The notes: generated by a model from the letters alone, not told the origin. Shown: positions 36,394 through 44,648, counted from the first letter of the stretch. The stretch: DNA of 64,000 nt from Marinobacter sp. es.042 (GCF_900188315.1 NZ_LT897781.1:1240001-1304000), one strand, 5' to 3'. Translations and numbers: made by a program.

Positions 36394-37236
36394 TTATCGT
36401 TCTTCCCAGATACCCGTGTTTGCCACTTCCTCTGCAAAGGTTGCAAAGTCTTTCGGTGGCCGGCCAAGTGCCTGTTGTACGCCATCGGTCAAATGGGCGT
36501 TGCGGCCGTCAAGAACCGTTGCGAAGAGATAGTCCAGCATCCAGACCACATCCTCAGGCGCCCCGGAGTTCTCCATCTCTGTAATAAAGCTCTTGTGAGG
36601 CACGTCGATGAATGAAATCTCGCGACCGGTCGCTCGGGAAAGATCGTTGGCCACGTCTGCAAAGGTCATGAGTCTTGGCCCCGTCACTTCATAGATGCGC
36701 CCGCTGTGGTTGTCCTGAGTCAGGGCCGCAACAGCCACGTCTGCGATGTCATCGACATCAACGAAGGGCTCGACCTGATCGCCTGCTGGCAGAGTGATGG
36801 CGCCATTCAACACCATGTCGATGAATGCGCCCTCAGAGAAGTTCTGGTTAAACCAGCTTGCGCGGACGACCGTCCATTCGAGGCCAGATTCCTGAACAAT
36901 GTCTTCGCAGGCTTGTGCCTCGGCTTCGCCACGCCCTGATAACAGCACAAGTCGCTTCACTCCGCGGCGTCTGGCCAGGCTAGCGAACGCCTGGATAGCG
37001 TCAGTTGCGCCAGGCATTGCCAGGTCTGGTGAGTAAGTGATGTAGGCTGAGGTTACGCCAGTGAGGCAGGCGTCCCAGCTTTTCTCGTTGGCCCAATCAA
37101 AAGACGGGATTGCTGAGCGGGACCCAACTCGAACCTCATGACCAATGCTTTTAAGCTGTTCAACGACGCGTTTCCCGGTTTTTCCGGTACCGCCTACGAC
37201 AAGAATTGTTTGATGTGACTGATTGGATGGTTTCAT
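36394..37236 (-). CDS. NmrA-like NAD(P)-binding protein
   Basis: 280 residues, atypical SDR. The Rossmann motif GGTGKTGKRVVEQL is at about 12-25, RLVLLSGRGEAEAQ is mid-protein, and EVTGPRLMTFADVA is a typical C-terminal NmrA-like segment. A perfect AAGGAG lies 7 nt before the ATG; an ATG 11 codons upstream is rejected. No catalytic YxxxK. Such proteins reduce quinones or sense NADP. A divergently expressed AraC-type regulator is not adjacent; instead the AraC gene lies immediately upstream on the same strand. Confidence 0.85.
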   Translation of the reverse strand: MKPSNQSHQTILVVGGTGKTGKRVVEQLKSIGHEVRVGSRSAIPSFDWANEKSWDACLTGVTSAYITYSPDLAMPGATDAIQAFASLARRRGVKRLVLLSGRGEAEAQACEDIVQESGLEWTVVRASWFNQNFSEGAFIDMVLNGAITLPAGDQVEPFVDVDDIADVAVAALTQDNHSGRIYEVTGPRLMTFADVANDLSRATGREISFIDVPHKSFITEMENSGAPEDVVWMLDYLFATVLDGRNAHLTDGVQQALGRPPKDFATFAEEVANTGIWEER

Positions 37237-37347
37237 TGACTTGCTCCTTTTTTCGTAAGTGCAAGTCAATTTTCGAGGAACAGTGTTGTTTGTTATTGCC
37301 CCAGGGTGCCAGAGTTTGTGCAGCTGGCGACAACCTTGAACCCCGCT

Positions 37348-38349
37348 TCAGCGAGTTCGAAGTCGATAGGATCGTGGCGTCTGTCCCGCCCAACGCTTGA
37401 AGGCCCGTGTGAACCCACTTTGTTCCGCAAACCCCGTCAGGAAGGCGACTTCGGCAAGACTGTAGTCTGTCTCGCGCAGAAGTCGCTGTGCGAGATCTTT
37501 CTGCGCCATGTCGACAATGGTTTGAAATGAATAGCCCTGCTCCGACAATCTTCTCTGCAATGTCCGGGCGCCCATCTTCAACTCGGAGGCGATTCGTGAC
37601 AGCTTCGGTACACCCTCACTCAGCACGTTGGCGACAGCACGCCTGACTTGTTGCTGCAGTTCAGTCTCGCCTTTTAGGGAATTCAGTTGCAGCTCAAGAT
37701 GCTGGTCAAAAAACCGGGCGATGGATTCGTCGCCCAGCTTGTTGGGTGTATCGATGCTTTCGTAACTCACAAGCATCGCATCGCGACCCGACTCAAAATG
37801 AACGGGACAGCCAAAATACGACTCATACACGCTGGTATTGCCTAGCGGCGCATGCTTGAAATAGATGGCCATCGGTACGAAGCGTGAGGCGCTTACTTCT
37901 TCGCTGATGGTCGTTACCGCCGACATGCTGGCCTCATTGGAGAGCAGCATGCCCCGAGAACCATCGCCTGCTTTTTCAAGGTTGAAGAGAAAGCCCTCTT
38001 CCGTCTTTTCGAGTGAATAGGTTTCCGCGCTACCCAGTACATGCCCGTAACGCTCTGCCCTGGTGAAAGAGCCTCGCAAAGTTGGTGCGGATTTCCACGC
38101 CAGACCAAAAGCACCGTACTCGTCGCTTCGCATGGCAGCGCCGATCCTCAATGGCAGGACAACGCCATCGGGATCGCGATCAACCAGTTCGGCAAAAAAG
38201 CCGTAATACGCCGCTGAAGACACCATCTGCGTTGGATCGATGGGGCCGTCTACCAGAAGGCCAAGTTCCCGTATCAAGTCGCGCGTTTCTACCCCCGGGC
38301 TTGCCTGACCGGCAACTTTATAGACATACAATGACGTTATCTGAGACAT
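37348..38349 (-). CDS. AraC-family transcriptional regulator (OruR/ArgR-like)
   Basis: 333 residues. The N-terminal half is the AraC 'arabinose-binding-like' domain of the OruR group. The C-terminal double helix-turn-helix is clear: LSRIASELKMGARTLQRRLS, then YSLAEVAFLTGFAEQSGFTR. It probably activates the downstream NmrA-like gene 111 bp away on the same strand, which is inference from position. No strong RBS before the ATG. Confidence 0.9.
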   Translation of the reverse strand: MSQITSLYVYKVAGQASPGVETRDLIRELGLLVDGPIDPTQMVSSAAYYGFFAELVDRDPDGVVLPLRIGAAMRSDEYGAFGLAWKSAPTLRGSFTRAERYGHVLGSAETYSLEKTEEGFLFNLEKAGDGSRGMLLSNEASMSAVTTISEEVSASRFVPMAIYFKHAPLGNTSVYESYFGCPVHFESGRDAMLVSYESIDTPNKLGDESIARFFDQHLELQLNSLKGETELQQQVRRAVANVLSEGVPKLSRIASELKMGARTLQRRLSEQGYSFQTIVDMAQKDLAQRLLRETDYSLAEVAFLTGFAEQSGFTRAFKRWAGQTPRSYRLRTR

Positions 38350-38508
38350 ACCAACATAGATAATCCATATTCGTTTAGTTGTGCAACTTCATTTTCCTGG
38401 TGGTCCAGAGCGTTCCGCTCATCAGCCAATCCTGCAACAAGCACGTATACACTAGATTCAAAACATGGAACGCAGCTTCCACACTTTCTTCAAAGCGAGG
38501 AAAACAAA

Positions 38509-39102
38509 ATGAACATCGCAAAAAGTTCGCGTAACTGGCTGTCTTTGGCGCTCTGTCTGGGCCTTTCTACCACCGGTTTTATGGCGCATGCGCACGAAGC
38601 TTCGGCGCCGACAGCATCTGGCCCTGAAGCCGGCCAGACCGATGGGGGCAAAACGCCGGGAATGCAACACCATTACCACCACGAAGACGGCTATCAAGGC
38701 CACCATGGCAACGGGGCATACCCGAAGCACCATGGCATGAGTGGACAAGGTGGGATGCATCACAATATGCCCGGCTATGGTGCCGTGGCTGGCGGACCTG
38801 CAATGGACCTGGGCCTCGATGAAGAACAGCTTGAAGAGATTGCGAAGATTCAGAAAGAACTGAGGTCAGAGCTTCAAGAGCTGAAAGTTGAAAGGTATGA
38901 GGAATCACTCAAGCTGAAAGAGCTTTATACCGCAGAGGAACTCGATGCTGGCGATATTAATGATCAACAACAAAAGGTCTTCGACGTCATCAAGGAGATC
39001 ACCGAATTGCAGGTTGAAGCCCAGCAGGACATTCGGGATGTACTGAACACCGAGCAAAGAAATCAGCTTATGCGCTCCGGCGATTGGCTGATGTTGAATT
39101 GA
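38509..39102 (+). CDS. Spy/CpxP-like periplasmic protein with His-rich N-terminus
   Basis: 197 residues. Signal peptide cleaved after MAHA. Residues about 50-90 are rich in His, Gly and Met (HHYHHEDGYQGHHGN; GGMHHNMPGY), suitable for copper, nickel or zinc. The C-terminal half is an all-helical LTxxQ-like Spy/CpxP chaperone region (LDEEQLEEIAKIQKEL; LNTEQRNQLM). It probably senses or buffers metal and misfolded protein in the periplasm. GAGGA lies 7 nt before the ATG. No adjacent two-component system, unlike the usual CpxP setting. Confidence 0.8.
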   Translation: MNIAKSSRNWLSLALCLGLSTTGFMAHAHEASAPTASGPEAGQTDGGKTPGMQHHYHHEDGYQGHHGNGAYPKHHGMSGQGGMHHNMPGYGAVAGGPAMDLGLDEEQLEEIAKIQKELRSELQELKVERYEESLKLKELYTAEELDAGDINDQQQKVFDVIKEITELQVEAQQDIRDVLNTEQRNQLMRSGDWLMLN

Positions 39103-39146
39103 ATCAACGTCGGTTTACAGAAACGAATCCTTGAGTGTGCAACTTG

Positions 39147-39194
39147 GACGAGCGGCTGGCAAGAAACGGATCTTTCCGCGGTTTGGCGCTCGTC
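39147..39194 (+). terminator. Extended stem-loop downstream of the Spy/CpxP gene
   Basis: Outer stem GACGAGCG/CGCTCGTC (8 bp) with an inner CGGA-TCTT-TCCG hairpin, 44 bp after the stop codon. It is followed by TAAGTGTATTT rather than a solid T-run, so it is a weak terminator or a 3'-UTR structure. Confidence 0.4.
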
Positions 39195-39282
39195 TAAGTG
39201 TATTTGCATACCCGTAATAATGGTTTCTGCCTACGCCCATCACAGCCTCTTCCTCGTAGACTAATAGTGAGCTTGCACATAA

Positions 39283-39352
39283 CCTGTCGTGCAAATGTCG
39301 GGGTCAGACATCGCTGATTTTCAGGCCCGGAACGCTGACAACTGACGACAGG
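39283..39352 (+). ncRNA. Possible structured leader upstream of the 39-residue ORF
   Basis: CCTGTCGT at 39283-39290 pairs with ACGACAGG at 39345-39352 around a 54-nt interior that itself contains GTCAG/CTGAC. The element ends 32 bp before the small membrane-protein ORF. It resembles no riboswitch I can name; it could be a leader RNA or chance pairing. Confidence 0.3.
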
Positions 39353-39384
39353 CCGCAATTAGTCCTACTGGAGGTTTTAATCCT

Positions 39385-39504
39385 ATGAACATTGTTCCTG
39401 TAATTACTCTCTTCGGCGGCTTGGCGGCATTTTTTACCCTGGCCGTTGCCCTCCGATTCGCAGCCGTTCGGACTCAAGCGCCGGCAAAACCAACCGACAA
39501 TTGA
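39385..39504 (+). CDS. 39-residue single-helix membrane protein
   Basis: A small ORF beginning MNIVPVITLFGG with one TM helix (about residues 3-26) and a short basic/Pro-rich tail (RTQAPAKPTDN). A consensus GGAGG lies 10 nt before the ATG, which is the main evidence that it is translated. I do not recognise a family; small helices of this kind can be accessory subunits of membrane complexes. Isolated, between the Spy/CpxP gene and the ACT-domain gene. Confidence 0.55.
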   Translation: MNIVPVITLFGGLAAFFTLAVALRFAAVRTQAPAKPTDN

Positions 39505-39573
39505 TTGACGGATTGGTAACCCATTTCCAGGCTGTAGAGAAACCGGCTGTTAAAAGGACAGCCGGATGTCCGA

Positions 39574-39984
39574 TTAGCCGTTCGGGTTATTAGCCAGCTC
39601 CTTCAGCGCCTTCATGGCCTCCTCAGTGCGGTCACTGGGCACGAACATGTGGTCATGGTAGAACCCGGCTATCACATTGGTGGTGATGCCTCTCTCTGCC
39701 AACAGGCTTGTTACCACCGATGTGAGCCCCAGGGCCTCCAGGCTTGAATGCCCTTCCAGAGTGATGCGCCGGAAGATTCTGTAGTAGTCCAGGCCCTCGG
39801 CTTTGGCCTGCTCAAGAGGAATTACCAGCGTCAGGCCTTCCAGTTCGGCAATGCTGACAATCGGGTTAAGGTGTTCCAGTTCGCCATACCTGGCCTTGGG
39901 TACTGTGCAGTAGACATAAGTTGTCGAATCCAGTTTTGGCGAGAGCTGCTTGATCAATTCCTGAAGAAACTCAGTTCGCATCAT
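39574..39984 (-). CDS. ACT-domain protein (DUF2241 type)
   Basis: 136 residues. Two ACT-like halves: AELEGLTLVIPLEQAKAEGL in the first and SLEALGLTSVVTSLLAERGI in the second, ending with NVIAGFYHDHMFVPSDRTEE, which matches the ACT_7/DUF2241 family. Likely an amino-acid-binding regulatory protein, ligand unknown. AAGGA precedes two adjacent ATG codons. Confidence 0.8.
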   Translation of the reverse strand: MMRTEFLQELIKQLSPKLDSTTYVYCTVPKARYGELEHLNPIVSIAELEGLTLVIPLEQAKAEGLDYYRIFRRITLEGHSSLEALGLTSVVTSLLAERGITTNVIAGFYHDHMFVPSDRTEEAMKALKELANNPNG

Positions 39985-40350
39985 CTCTACTATCCTTTAT
40001 TGGAAGGTCGTGGGCATAACAAGAACTTAGCATTTTCTGCGGCCTTACAAAGCAAAATAATCGTTTTCTCCTTATCGTGGCCGCAATATTTCTGCACAAG
40101 AATTCATCCTGAACGCACTGCCCTACTGATCCAGGAAACAAAGGCCCGGACTTTGTCGGTACGAAATTTAGCCTCAGGTGGTCGGGGCGCGATCAGAGAA
40201 GTTATTGAAGTTGAAGTTAACCCATCACCTGACCTGATGTGATGTATACCGCAAAGCAATTTTTTCTGAGGACGGGAAACCAAGAGAATAACCATCAAGC
40301 CAATACGGCGATGCTGTCTAACTTAATTCTCTTAAAAGGTGGAATATCAC
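39985..40350. other. Gene-poor stretch of about 365 bp
   Basis: No convincing intact gene. On the minus strand, 40104-40190 reads like the last 28 residues of a LysR regulator (listed separately as a possible remnant). The right end carries the promoter and RBS region of the 47-residue secreted peptide gene. Confidence 0.5.
40104..40190 (-). pseudogene. Possible LysR C-terminal remnant
   Basis: The minus frame reads APRPPEAKFRTDKVRAFVSW, then ISRAVRSG and a stop. The KVRAFVxW pattern before a short basic tail is how many LysR regulators end. No recognisable LysR sequence precedes it. Short and unproven. Confidence 0.25.
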
Positions 40351-40494
40351 ATGAACGCAATCAACAAGTTCTTTCTCGTTTTCTCTGTAATCGCTTTCTC
40401 TGCTTTCGCACAGGCTGAAGGTGTAAGCCAGGAAGATATCGAACGTGGAAACAATCCAGCGATCGAAACAGTCGAGCTTGGTATCAGCAACTAA
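40351..40494 (+). CDS. 47-residue secreted small protein
   Basis: MNAINKFFLVFSVIAFSAFA is a clear signal peptide with cleavage near AQA; the mature part is about 24 residues (EGVSQEDIERGNNPAIETVE). AGGTGG lies 9 nt before the ATG and a strong terminator lies 14 bp after the stop, so this is a well-bounded single-gene transcript. No cysteines. I do not recognise the family. It does not share the PYSGQ motif of the other two small secreted proteins here. Confidence 0.65.
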   Translation: MNAINKFFLVFSVIAFSAFAQAEGVSQEDIERGNNPAIETVELGISN

Positions 40495-40507
40495 GCTGAC
40501 TACAACG

Positions 40508-40540
40508 AAAAAGGGCGGTCAAAGTGACCGCCCTTTTTTT
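40508..40540 (+). terminator. Rho-independent terminator after the 47-residue peptide
   Basis: Stem AAGGGCGGTCA/TGACCGCCCTT (11 bp), 3-nt loop, followed by seven T residues. The A-run on the left makes it potentially bidirectional, serving the leftward kinase gene only weakly since that gene ends at 40605. Confidence 0.92.
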
Positions 40541-40604
40541 GCGTGGTTCGCTCACCAATTTTCGTTAGCGGGAAGGCATAAAATGGAGCGGCGAATGCCG
40601 CTCT

Positions 40605-41363
40605 CTAGGTGAAAGAAACCAGTACCAGGAGACCGAAGAACACACTGATCACGGTCGTCAATCCGGACAGGCCTTCTTTGTCAGCGCCTCCCGTAACCCA
40701 ACGCCTCAGCGCCTTCAGAAAGCGCCTGGGCGTGTATATGTTTTTGCGATAATTGCTCTGGTAGTAATGCACAAGAAACAAAGGCATGGATTCACTATCG
40801 AAACGATGCCAGAGCTTCAGAACTCCAAGGATATCCTTGCGACAAGCCCAGCCCTGAAGGGGTGTTGGGAGCCAACTCAGGGGAATGGCTGAGCCGAAAT
40901 CGATGATTGCAGGGTCGCCACGCCCCGAAACCAGAATGTTTCCGGAATTGCCAAGGTCCATGTGGGCCACGCCATGCTGGTGCAGGGTTTTCACATCCGT
41001 GAAAAGCTGTGAGAAGAAGTTGTCCGGTACACCATTGCCTGCCGCAATCTCCTTTACCGGCCTTCCCTCGATCAGACGATAATGGATGGTGGGCGCGGCG
41101 TCTGATGGGCGCCTGATCTGATCGGGGGTGAAATCCAGGTGCTCGACTTTCCTCAGCATCCTGTACTCATGGGATGCAAGGAACCGGAAGTATGCCCCGA
41201 GAAGGCCCCGGGAGAATCGGAAAGCTTTGTACACGTCCCTGTTGCCACTCTGGTCAGCGTTTAAAGAGATGATTGGCTTGTACCATTTCTGGTCAGCGGT
41301 ATCGGTGATTGCAGCAGGCTTCCAGCTGGAGCCCATCGACGAGCAGTTCGTTTGGCCGTTCAT
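40605..41363 (-). CDS. Lipopolysaccharide-kinase/InaA-like protein kinase
   Basis: 252 residues from the ATG with GGAGGGAGA immediately upstream. The kinase catalytic loop HMDLGNSGN (about 134-142) and metal loop DFG (about 155-157) are intact, as in the Kdo/WaaP/InaA group. A C-terminal hydrophobic segment (LTTVISVFFGLLVLVSFT) could anchor it to the membrane. It may phosphorylate an LPS core sugar, but the family also includes stress proteins of unknown substrate. It is downstream of a LysR gene on the same strand. Confidence 0.75.
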   Translation of the reverse strand: MNGQTNCSSMGSSWKPAAITDTADQKWYKPIISLNADQSGNRDVYKAFRFSRGLLGAYFRFLASHEYRMLRKVEHLDFTPDQIRRPSDAAPTIHYRLIEGRPVKEIAAGNGVPDNFFSQLFTDVKTLHQHGVAHMDLGNSGNILVSGRGDPAIIDFGSAIPLSWLPTPLQGWACRKDILGVLKLWHRFDSESMPLFLVHYYQSNYRKNIYTPRRFLKALRRWVTGGADKEGLSGLTTVISVFFGLLVLVSFT

Positions 41364-41554
41364 TCTCCCTCCCAACTCCAAAAAATGCAGATTATTGGGC
41401 AAGCTGGCCGGATCAATCGTGGTTCAACCGAGCGCTTGCCAATGCCGCAATTCGCGACATCTGCCGAGGATTATTGGGAGTTTTCGGGAGGCTGAATAAT
41501 TCCGTTGCCGTATCTTTGTCATCACGGAAAATGATGAGTGAATGTTTAGTTGGT

Positions 41555-42508
41555 TCAGGCGATGGCTTTAACTTCAGACCGCCCACAGGGCGAGTTGGTC
41601 ATAATGTCGTGCCAGCGCTCGCGAAGGAGCCGTTCCACGTGGTTCCGCAACCACACGATTCCGGGATCACGGTCGTGGCGTGTGTGCCAGATGAGATACA
41701 GGCTGGTTGGATCCACTTCGAAAGGCAACTGCCCCATCCATAGCCCATCCACGAAGCCACAATCCTGGCTTATCAACTCGGGGACCGCGGCGATCAGGTT
41801 TGAATCCCTGAGGACCTGGGGAACAATCGAAAAATGGTTTACCGTCGCCGCAATGCGTCGGCTCTGGCCCTTCTGATCAAGGTAGCTGTCCACGAATCCG
41901 TGCGCATCCCCCGACATTGTCACGAGCAGGTGCCGGGCCTCGAGAAATTCATCCATCGTGATCTGCCTGCCAGCCAGCGGGTGGTCGGCGCGCATCGCCA
42001 AGACATACCCGCCTTCAAACAACCACGTACTTCGCAAACTGTGATCGTGCTGGGTAAGCATGCCAACCGCGAGATCAACATGCGCCTCGCGCAAATCTTC
42101 GTACGTGCCCTCCGGCGTGTAGGGGACGGCGTGGATATCAACGCCCGGCGCCTGGTCCTCAAGAAGTTCAATCAGCTGTCGCCAGATCATTTCAACAGTC
42201 ACATCCGTGACCGCTATGCGGAATTTCCGCTTTGAGGTTGCCGGATCAAACTGCGTGGCACTCACCGCATTCGTCAATGCGTACATGTGATCCCCCACCT
42301 GATCCCACAGACTGAGCGCGTAAGACGTTGGCTCGATGTTACGACCCTTTCGCACAAACAGTGGGTCGTTCCAGATCTGGCGCATTCGGGAAATCGCATT
42401 GGAGACGGCAGGCTGAGTCATGGAAAGTCGATCAGCTGCTCGGGTCACGGAGCGTTCGGTCATGATCGCATCAAAAATGTACAACAGCTGAAGTTCTTGC
42501 GTTTTCAT
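41555..42508 (-). CDS. LysR-family regulator (paralogue A)
   Basis: 317 residues. The N-terminal winged HTH (SVTRAADRLSMTQPAVSNAI) and the effector-binding domain are complete, with the segment TSLYLIWHTRHDRDPGIVWL. It belongs to the NahR/NodD-like group. It closely resembles the LysR protein encoded at 58066-59046 (same N-terminus style MK(T/N)QEL, same EPTSYA, HDHSLRS and VNHFS blocks). AGGA precedes the ATG. Target unknown; the kinase gene lies downstream. Confidence 0.93.
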   Translation of the reverse strand: MKTQELQLLYIFDAIMTERSVTRAADRLSMTQPAVSNAISRMRQIWNDPLFVRKGRNIEPTSYALSLWDQVGDHMYALTNAVSATQFDPATSKRKFRIAVTDVTVEMIWRQLIELLEDQAPGVDIHAVPYTPEGTYEDLREAHVDLAVGMLTQHDHSLRSTWLFEGGYVLAMRADHPLAGRQITMDEFLEARHLLVTMSGDAHGFVDSYLDQKGQSRRIAATVNHFSIVPQVLRDSNLIAAVPELISQDCGFVDGLWMGQLPFEVDPTSLYLIWHTRHDRDPGIVWLRNHVERLLRERWHDIMTNSPCGRSEVKAIA

Positions 42509-42581
42509 TCAACGTTCCTGAAGGATGGACCCTGACAAGTCTGGCCCGGAAGAACCCGAACCGCAATTGCAGTATGAAGAA

Positions 42582-42599
42582 GCCTCCCGATGGGGAGGC
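42582..42599 (-). terminator. Terminator of the thioredoxin gene
   Basis: Stem GCCTCCC/GGGAGGC with a 4-nt loop, 13 bp after the leftward thioredoxin stop; on the minus strand TTCTTC follows. A moderate-strength terminator. Confidence 0.6.
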
Positions 42600-42611
42600 C
42601 GCTGAAAAGGT

Positions 42612-42935
42612 TCACAAGTTTCCTTTCACGAACGTTCTCAGTTCACTCAGACTGCCGGCACCGGTTTTCTGGGCAATTACGCCGCCATCCTGAAACAGCG
42701 CCAGGGTTGGGATGCCCCTGATACGCATTTTCGCAGTCACATCGGGACTGTCGTCGACGTTCACTTTGGCGATGGTCAGCTCATCGCCAAACTCATCAGC
42801 GATTGCCTCCAACATGGGAGCTACTGTTTTACAGGGACCACACCAGGGTGCCCAGAAATCGACCAGCACAGGGCGATCACTCTGTACAACGGCCTGTTCA
42901 AAATTTATATCGGTTACTTCGATCATGTTGCTCAT
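42612..42935 (-). CDS. trxA: Thioredoxin
   Basis: 107 residues. Active site WAPWCGPCK, and the cis-Pro in IRGIPTLALF. ATG with AGGAG 8 nt upstream; a start three codons earlier is rejected. Cytoplasmic thiol-disulfide reductant. It is shorter and closer to classical TrxA than the second thioredoxin encoded at 53363-53701. Confidence 0.95.
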   Translation of the reverse strand: MSNMIEVTDINFEQAVVQSDRPVLVDFWAPWCGPCKTVAPMLEAIADEFGDELTIAKVNVDDSPDVTAKMRIRGIPTLALFQDGGVIAQKTGAGSLSELRTFVKGNL

Positions 42936-43052
42936 AAGTTCCACTCCTTTTACAAATAGATTGGTTCACACCCTGCAGCCAGCTGCTCGGAAAAACCAAT
43001 TACTGGACGGTATAAGTTCTATTTCCCCTAATGATGAGTGTCGGTCCGTACT

Positions 43053-44078
43053 TCAAAGCCGTTTGCTGAATACCAACCCGCCCCAGGCCAGCGTGCGATT
43101 TCCCGTCCCGGATTTGATTTCGGAACTCTGAACACGCAACACATAACTGAGCTCGGTGCCCGCCAGGAAACTGTGGGTATAACCAGCCCATACTTCAGCC
43201 AGCAGGATGTTCAGATCATTGGCATCCAGTTCATGGTCCGATTCGCGAAACTGGCCTTGTAGAAAGGCGTTGTAAGCCCGGGCTTTCACCGACACCCCGC
43301 CCCAGAAATAATTCTCACGTCCGCCTGGTGCAGAAACTCCGGGCGCACGCTCACCGTAGGCCATCAGCTCGGGGTTAAATCGGTTGTCCGGGGAGGAAAT
43401 CAGGCCATCACGGAATACCAATGCTGCTCCAAACTCGGTCAGGTATCCGACCGATCCGAAATAGGTCACTTTGAACTTTTGATCCGACTGGCTGGCATCC
43501 AGGTACTGGTGATACGCCGCCGAGTACCGGAAAGTCGGCTCACCACCATTCGAGATCTGATGGTCCCAACCGTTCGCGCGGTCGCTACCTACCACCTTGT
43601 GGACCGCGTTCTGGCCGGATTTGAATACATCGAGTCCCAGAACACCCACGGTCATGGATGTCGTCCAGCCCGAATCGACGCCGAGAGCCTGGTAACTCTG
43701 GCTTGAGGACAGGTAGACCAGACTGCTGTAGGGCCGATCGCTACGATCAATCGCGGATTCCTTGATTTCCTCAGGGGTGAAGCCATAAACCCCCAGCTCA
43801 ATCGCGGCGCTCTGCGGGCTCCCCTCCTCTTGGCCCAGATAGGGCAACACAAAACTGTCCAGCCCCTGGCTCACCCTGGACACCGGATTCCCAATGAAAT
43901 CCTCGGAATTGGAGGAATAGGTAATCGCTACACCGGCGGTGTAATCCCGATCCGTTTGCGTTGGGGCGAACAGGTCGTTGTCCGTGGAGAGCGCAAGCGC
44001 CGAATCCGCCGACTCTGCCAGCGCTGACGAAGCCAAAACAACGCCCATAAGAGAAACGGTCAAAAATCGAAAAATCAT
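43053..44078 (-). CDS. lpxR: LpxR-like outer-membrane lipid A deacylase (DUF2219)
   Basis: 341 residues with a signal peptide (VSLMGVVLASSALA). The mature N-terminus has STDNDLFAPTQTDRDYTAGV, matching the catalytic N-D-D and TDRDYTxG region of LpxR; the later GWDHQISNGGEPTF is the second conserved block. The chosen ATG has GGAG 6 nt upstream. LpxR removes the 3'-acyloxyacyl group from lipid A in the outer membrane, reducing endotoxicity or altering permeability. Exact acyl specificity cannot be read. Confidence 0.85.
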   Translation of the reverse strand: MIFRFLTVSLMGVVLASSALAESADSALALSTDNDLFAPTQTDRDYTAGVAITYSSNSEDFIGNPVSRVSQGLDSFVLPYLGQEEGSPQSAAIELGVYGFTPEEIKESAIDRSDRPYSSLVYLSSSQSYQALGVDSGWTTSMTVGVLGLDVFKSGQNAVHKVVGSDRANGWDHQISNGGEPTFRYSAAYHQYLDASQSDQKFKVTYFGSVGYLTEFGAALVFRDGLISSPDNRFNPELMAYGERAPGVSAPGGRENYFWGGVSVKARAYNAFLQGQFRESDHELDANDLNILLAEVWAGYTHSFLAGTELSYVLRVQSSEIKSGTGNRTLAWGGLVFSKRL

Positions 44079-44274
44079 AGCCAACTCCGAAATTGTGTCG
44101 GTAGAAAAGATGGCTGCTATTTTTCGAACTCCTGGCCCTCAGAACTAATCAAGCGTTGATATTTAAAACATCACCTCGGTTGATAGATAAGTAGTAATAC
44201 GTGCGGTTTTTGGGCAGTCGTCATCAACCCCCATCACTGGCAATGATGTTTGCCATACCGTTTCAGAATTATTC

Positions 44275-44362
44275 CTCCACATTGTTCAGTCCCACAATTT
44301 GCTCATCTGATATCCGACCGGTTCCGGTATCGGAGTCAGCTAAATCAACTCAAACTGTGGAG
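44275..44362 (+). promoter_or_regulatory. Structured leader of the PYSGQ peptide gene, may mask its RBS
   Basis: CTCCACA (44275-44281) is complementary to TGTGGAG (44356-44362), which contains the GGAG ribosome binding site of the peptide gene at 44371. Between them TCCGACCGG/CCGG-TA-TCGGA forms a second hairpin. Pairing is 7 bp over a long distance, so weaker than the comparable leader of the second peptide gene. Confidence 0.35.
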
Positions 44363-44370
44363 AATTGAAA

Positions 44371-44622
44371 ATGCGTAAATTTGCACTGGTTACCCTGGCT
44401 TCCCTCATTACCGTGGCTGCCCTGCCCGCTCATGCGACCCTCGCAGACCGCAAATCAGACGAACCTCGCTCCGAGCAGGCTCAGCCCGCTCCCTACAGCG
44501 GCCAAATCGTGATTCGCGGTGAGATTCAGGATCGCGACGCCGACAACCATGCGGCCAAACCTGCTCCGTACAGCGGTCAGATCGTTATCCGTGGCCAGGT
44601 GCAGCCCGAAAGCCACGGTTGA
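44371..44622 (+). CDS. Small secreted protein with two PYSGQ repeats
   Basis: 83 residues. Signal peptide MRKFALVTLASLITVAALPA, cleavage near AHA. The mature protein has LADRKSD (24-30), then two near-identical repeats APYSGQIVIRG at 40-50 and 65-75 separated by an acidic spacer. No cysteine. GGAG lies 8 nt before the ATG. The second family member is encoded at 57818-57988 with one repeat. I do not recognise this family; periplasmic or extracellular location is inferred from the signal peptide. Confidence 0.75.
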   Translation: MRKFALVTLASLITVAALPAHATLADRKSDEPRSEQAQPAPYSGQIVIRGEIQDRDADNHAAKPAPYSGQIVIRGQVQPESHG

Positions 44623-44648
44623 GTCTCAGATGTCTCATTTGCGTCCTG

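Noticed and set aside
39748..40242. A 164-codon plus-strand frame spanning the ACT-domain gene and the following gap
   Set aside because: The first half is antisense to a clear ACT-domain protein and the rest has no family resemblance or RBS.
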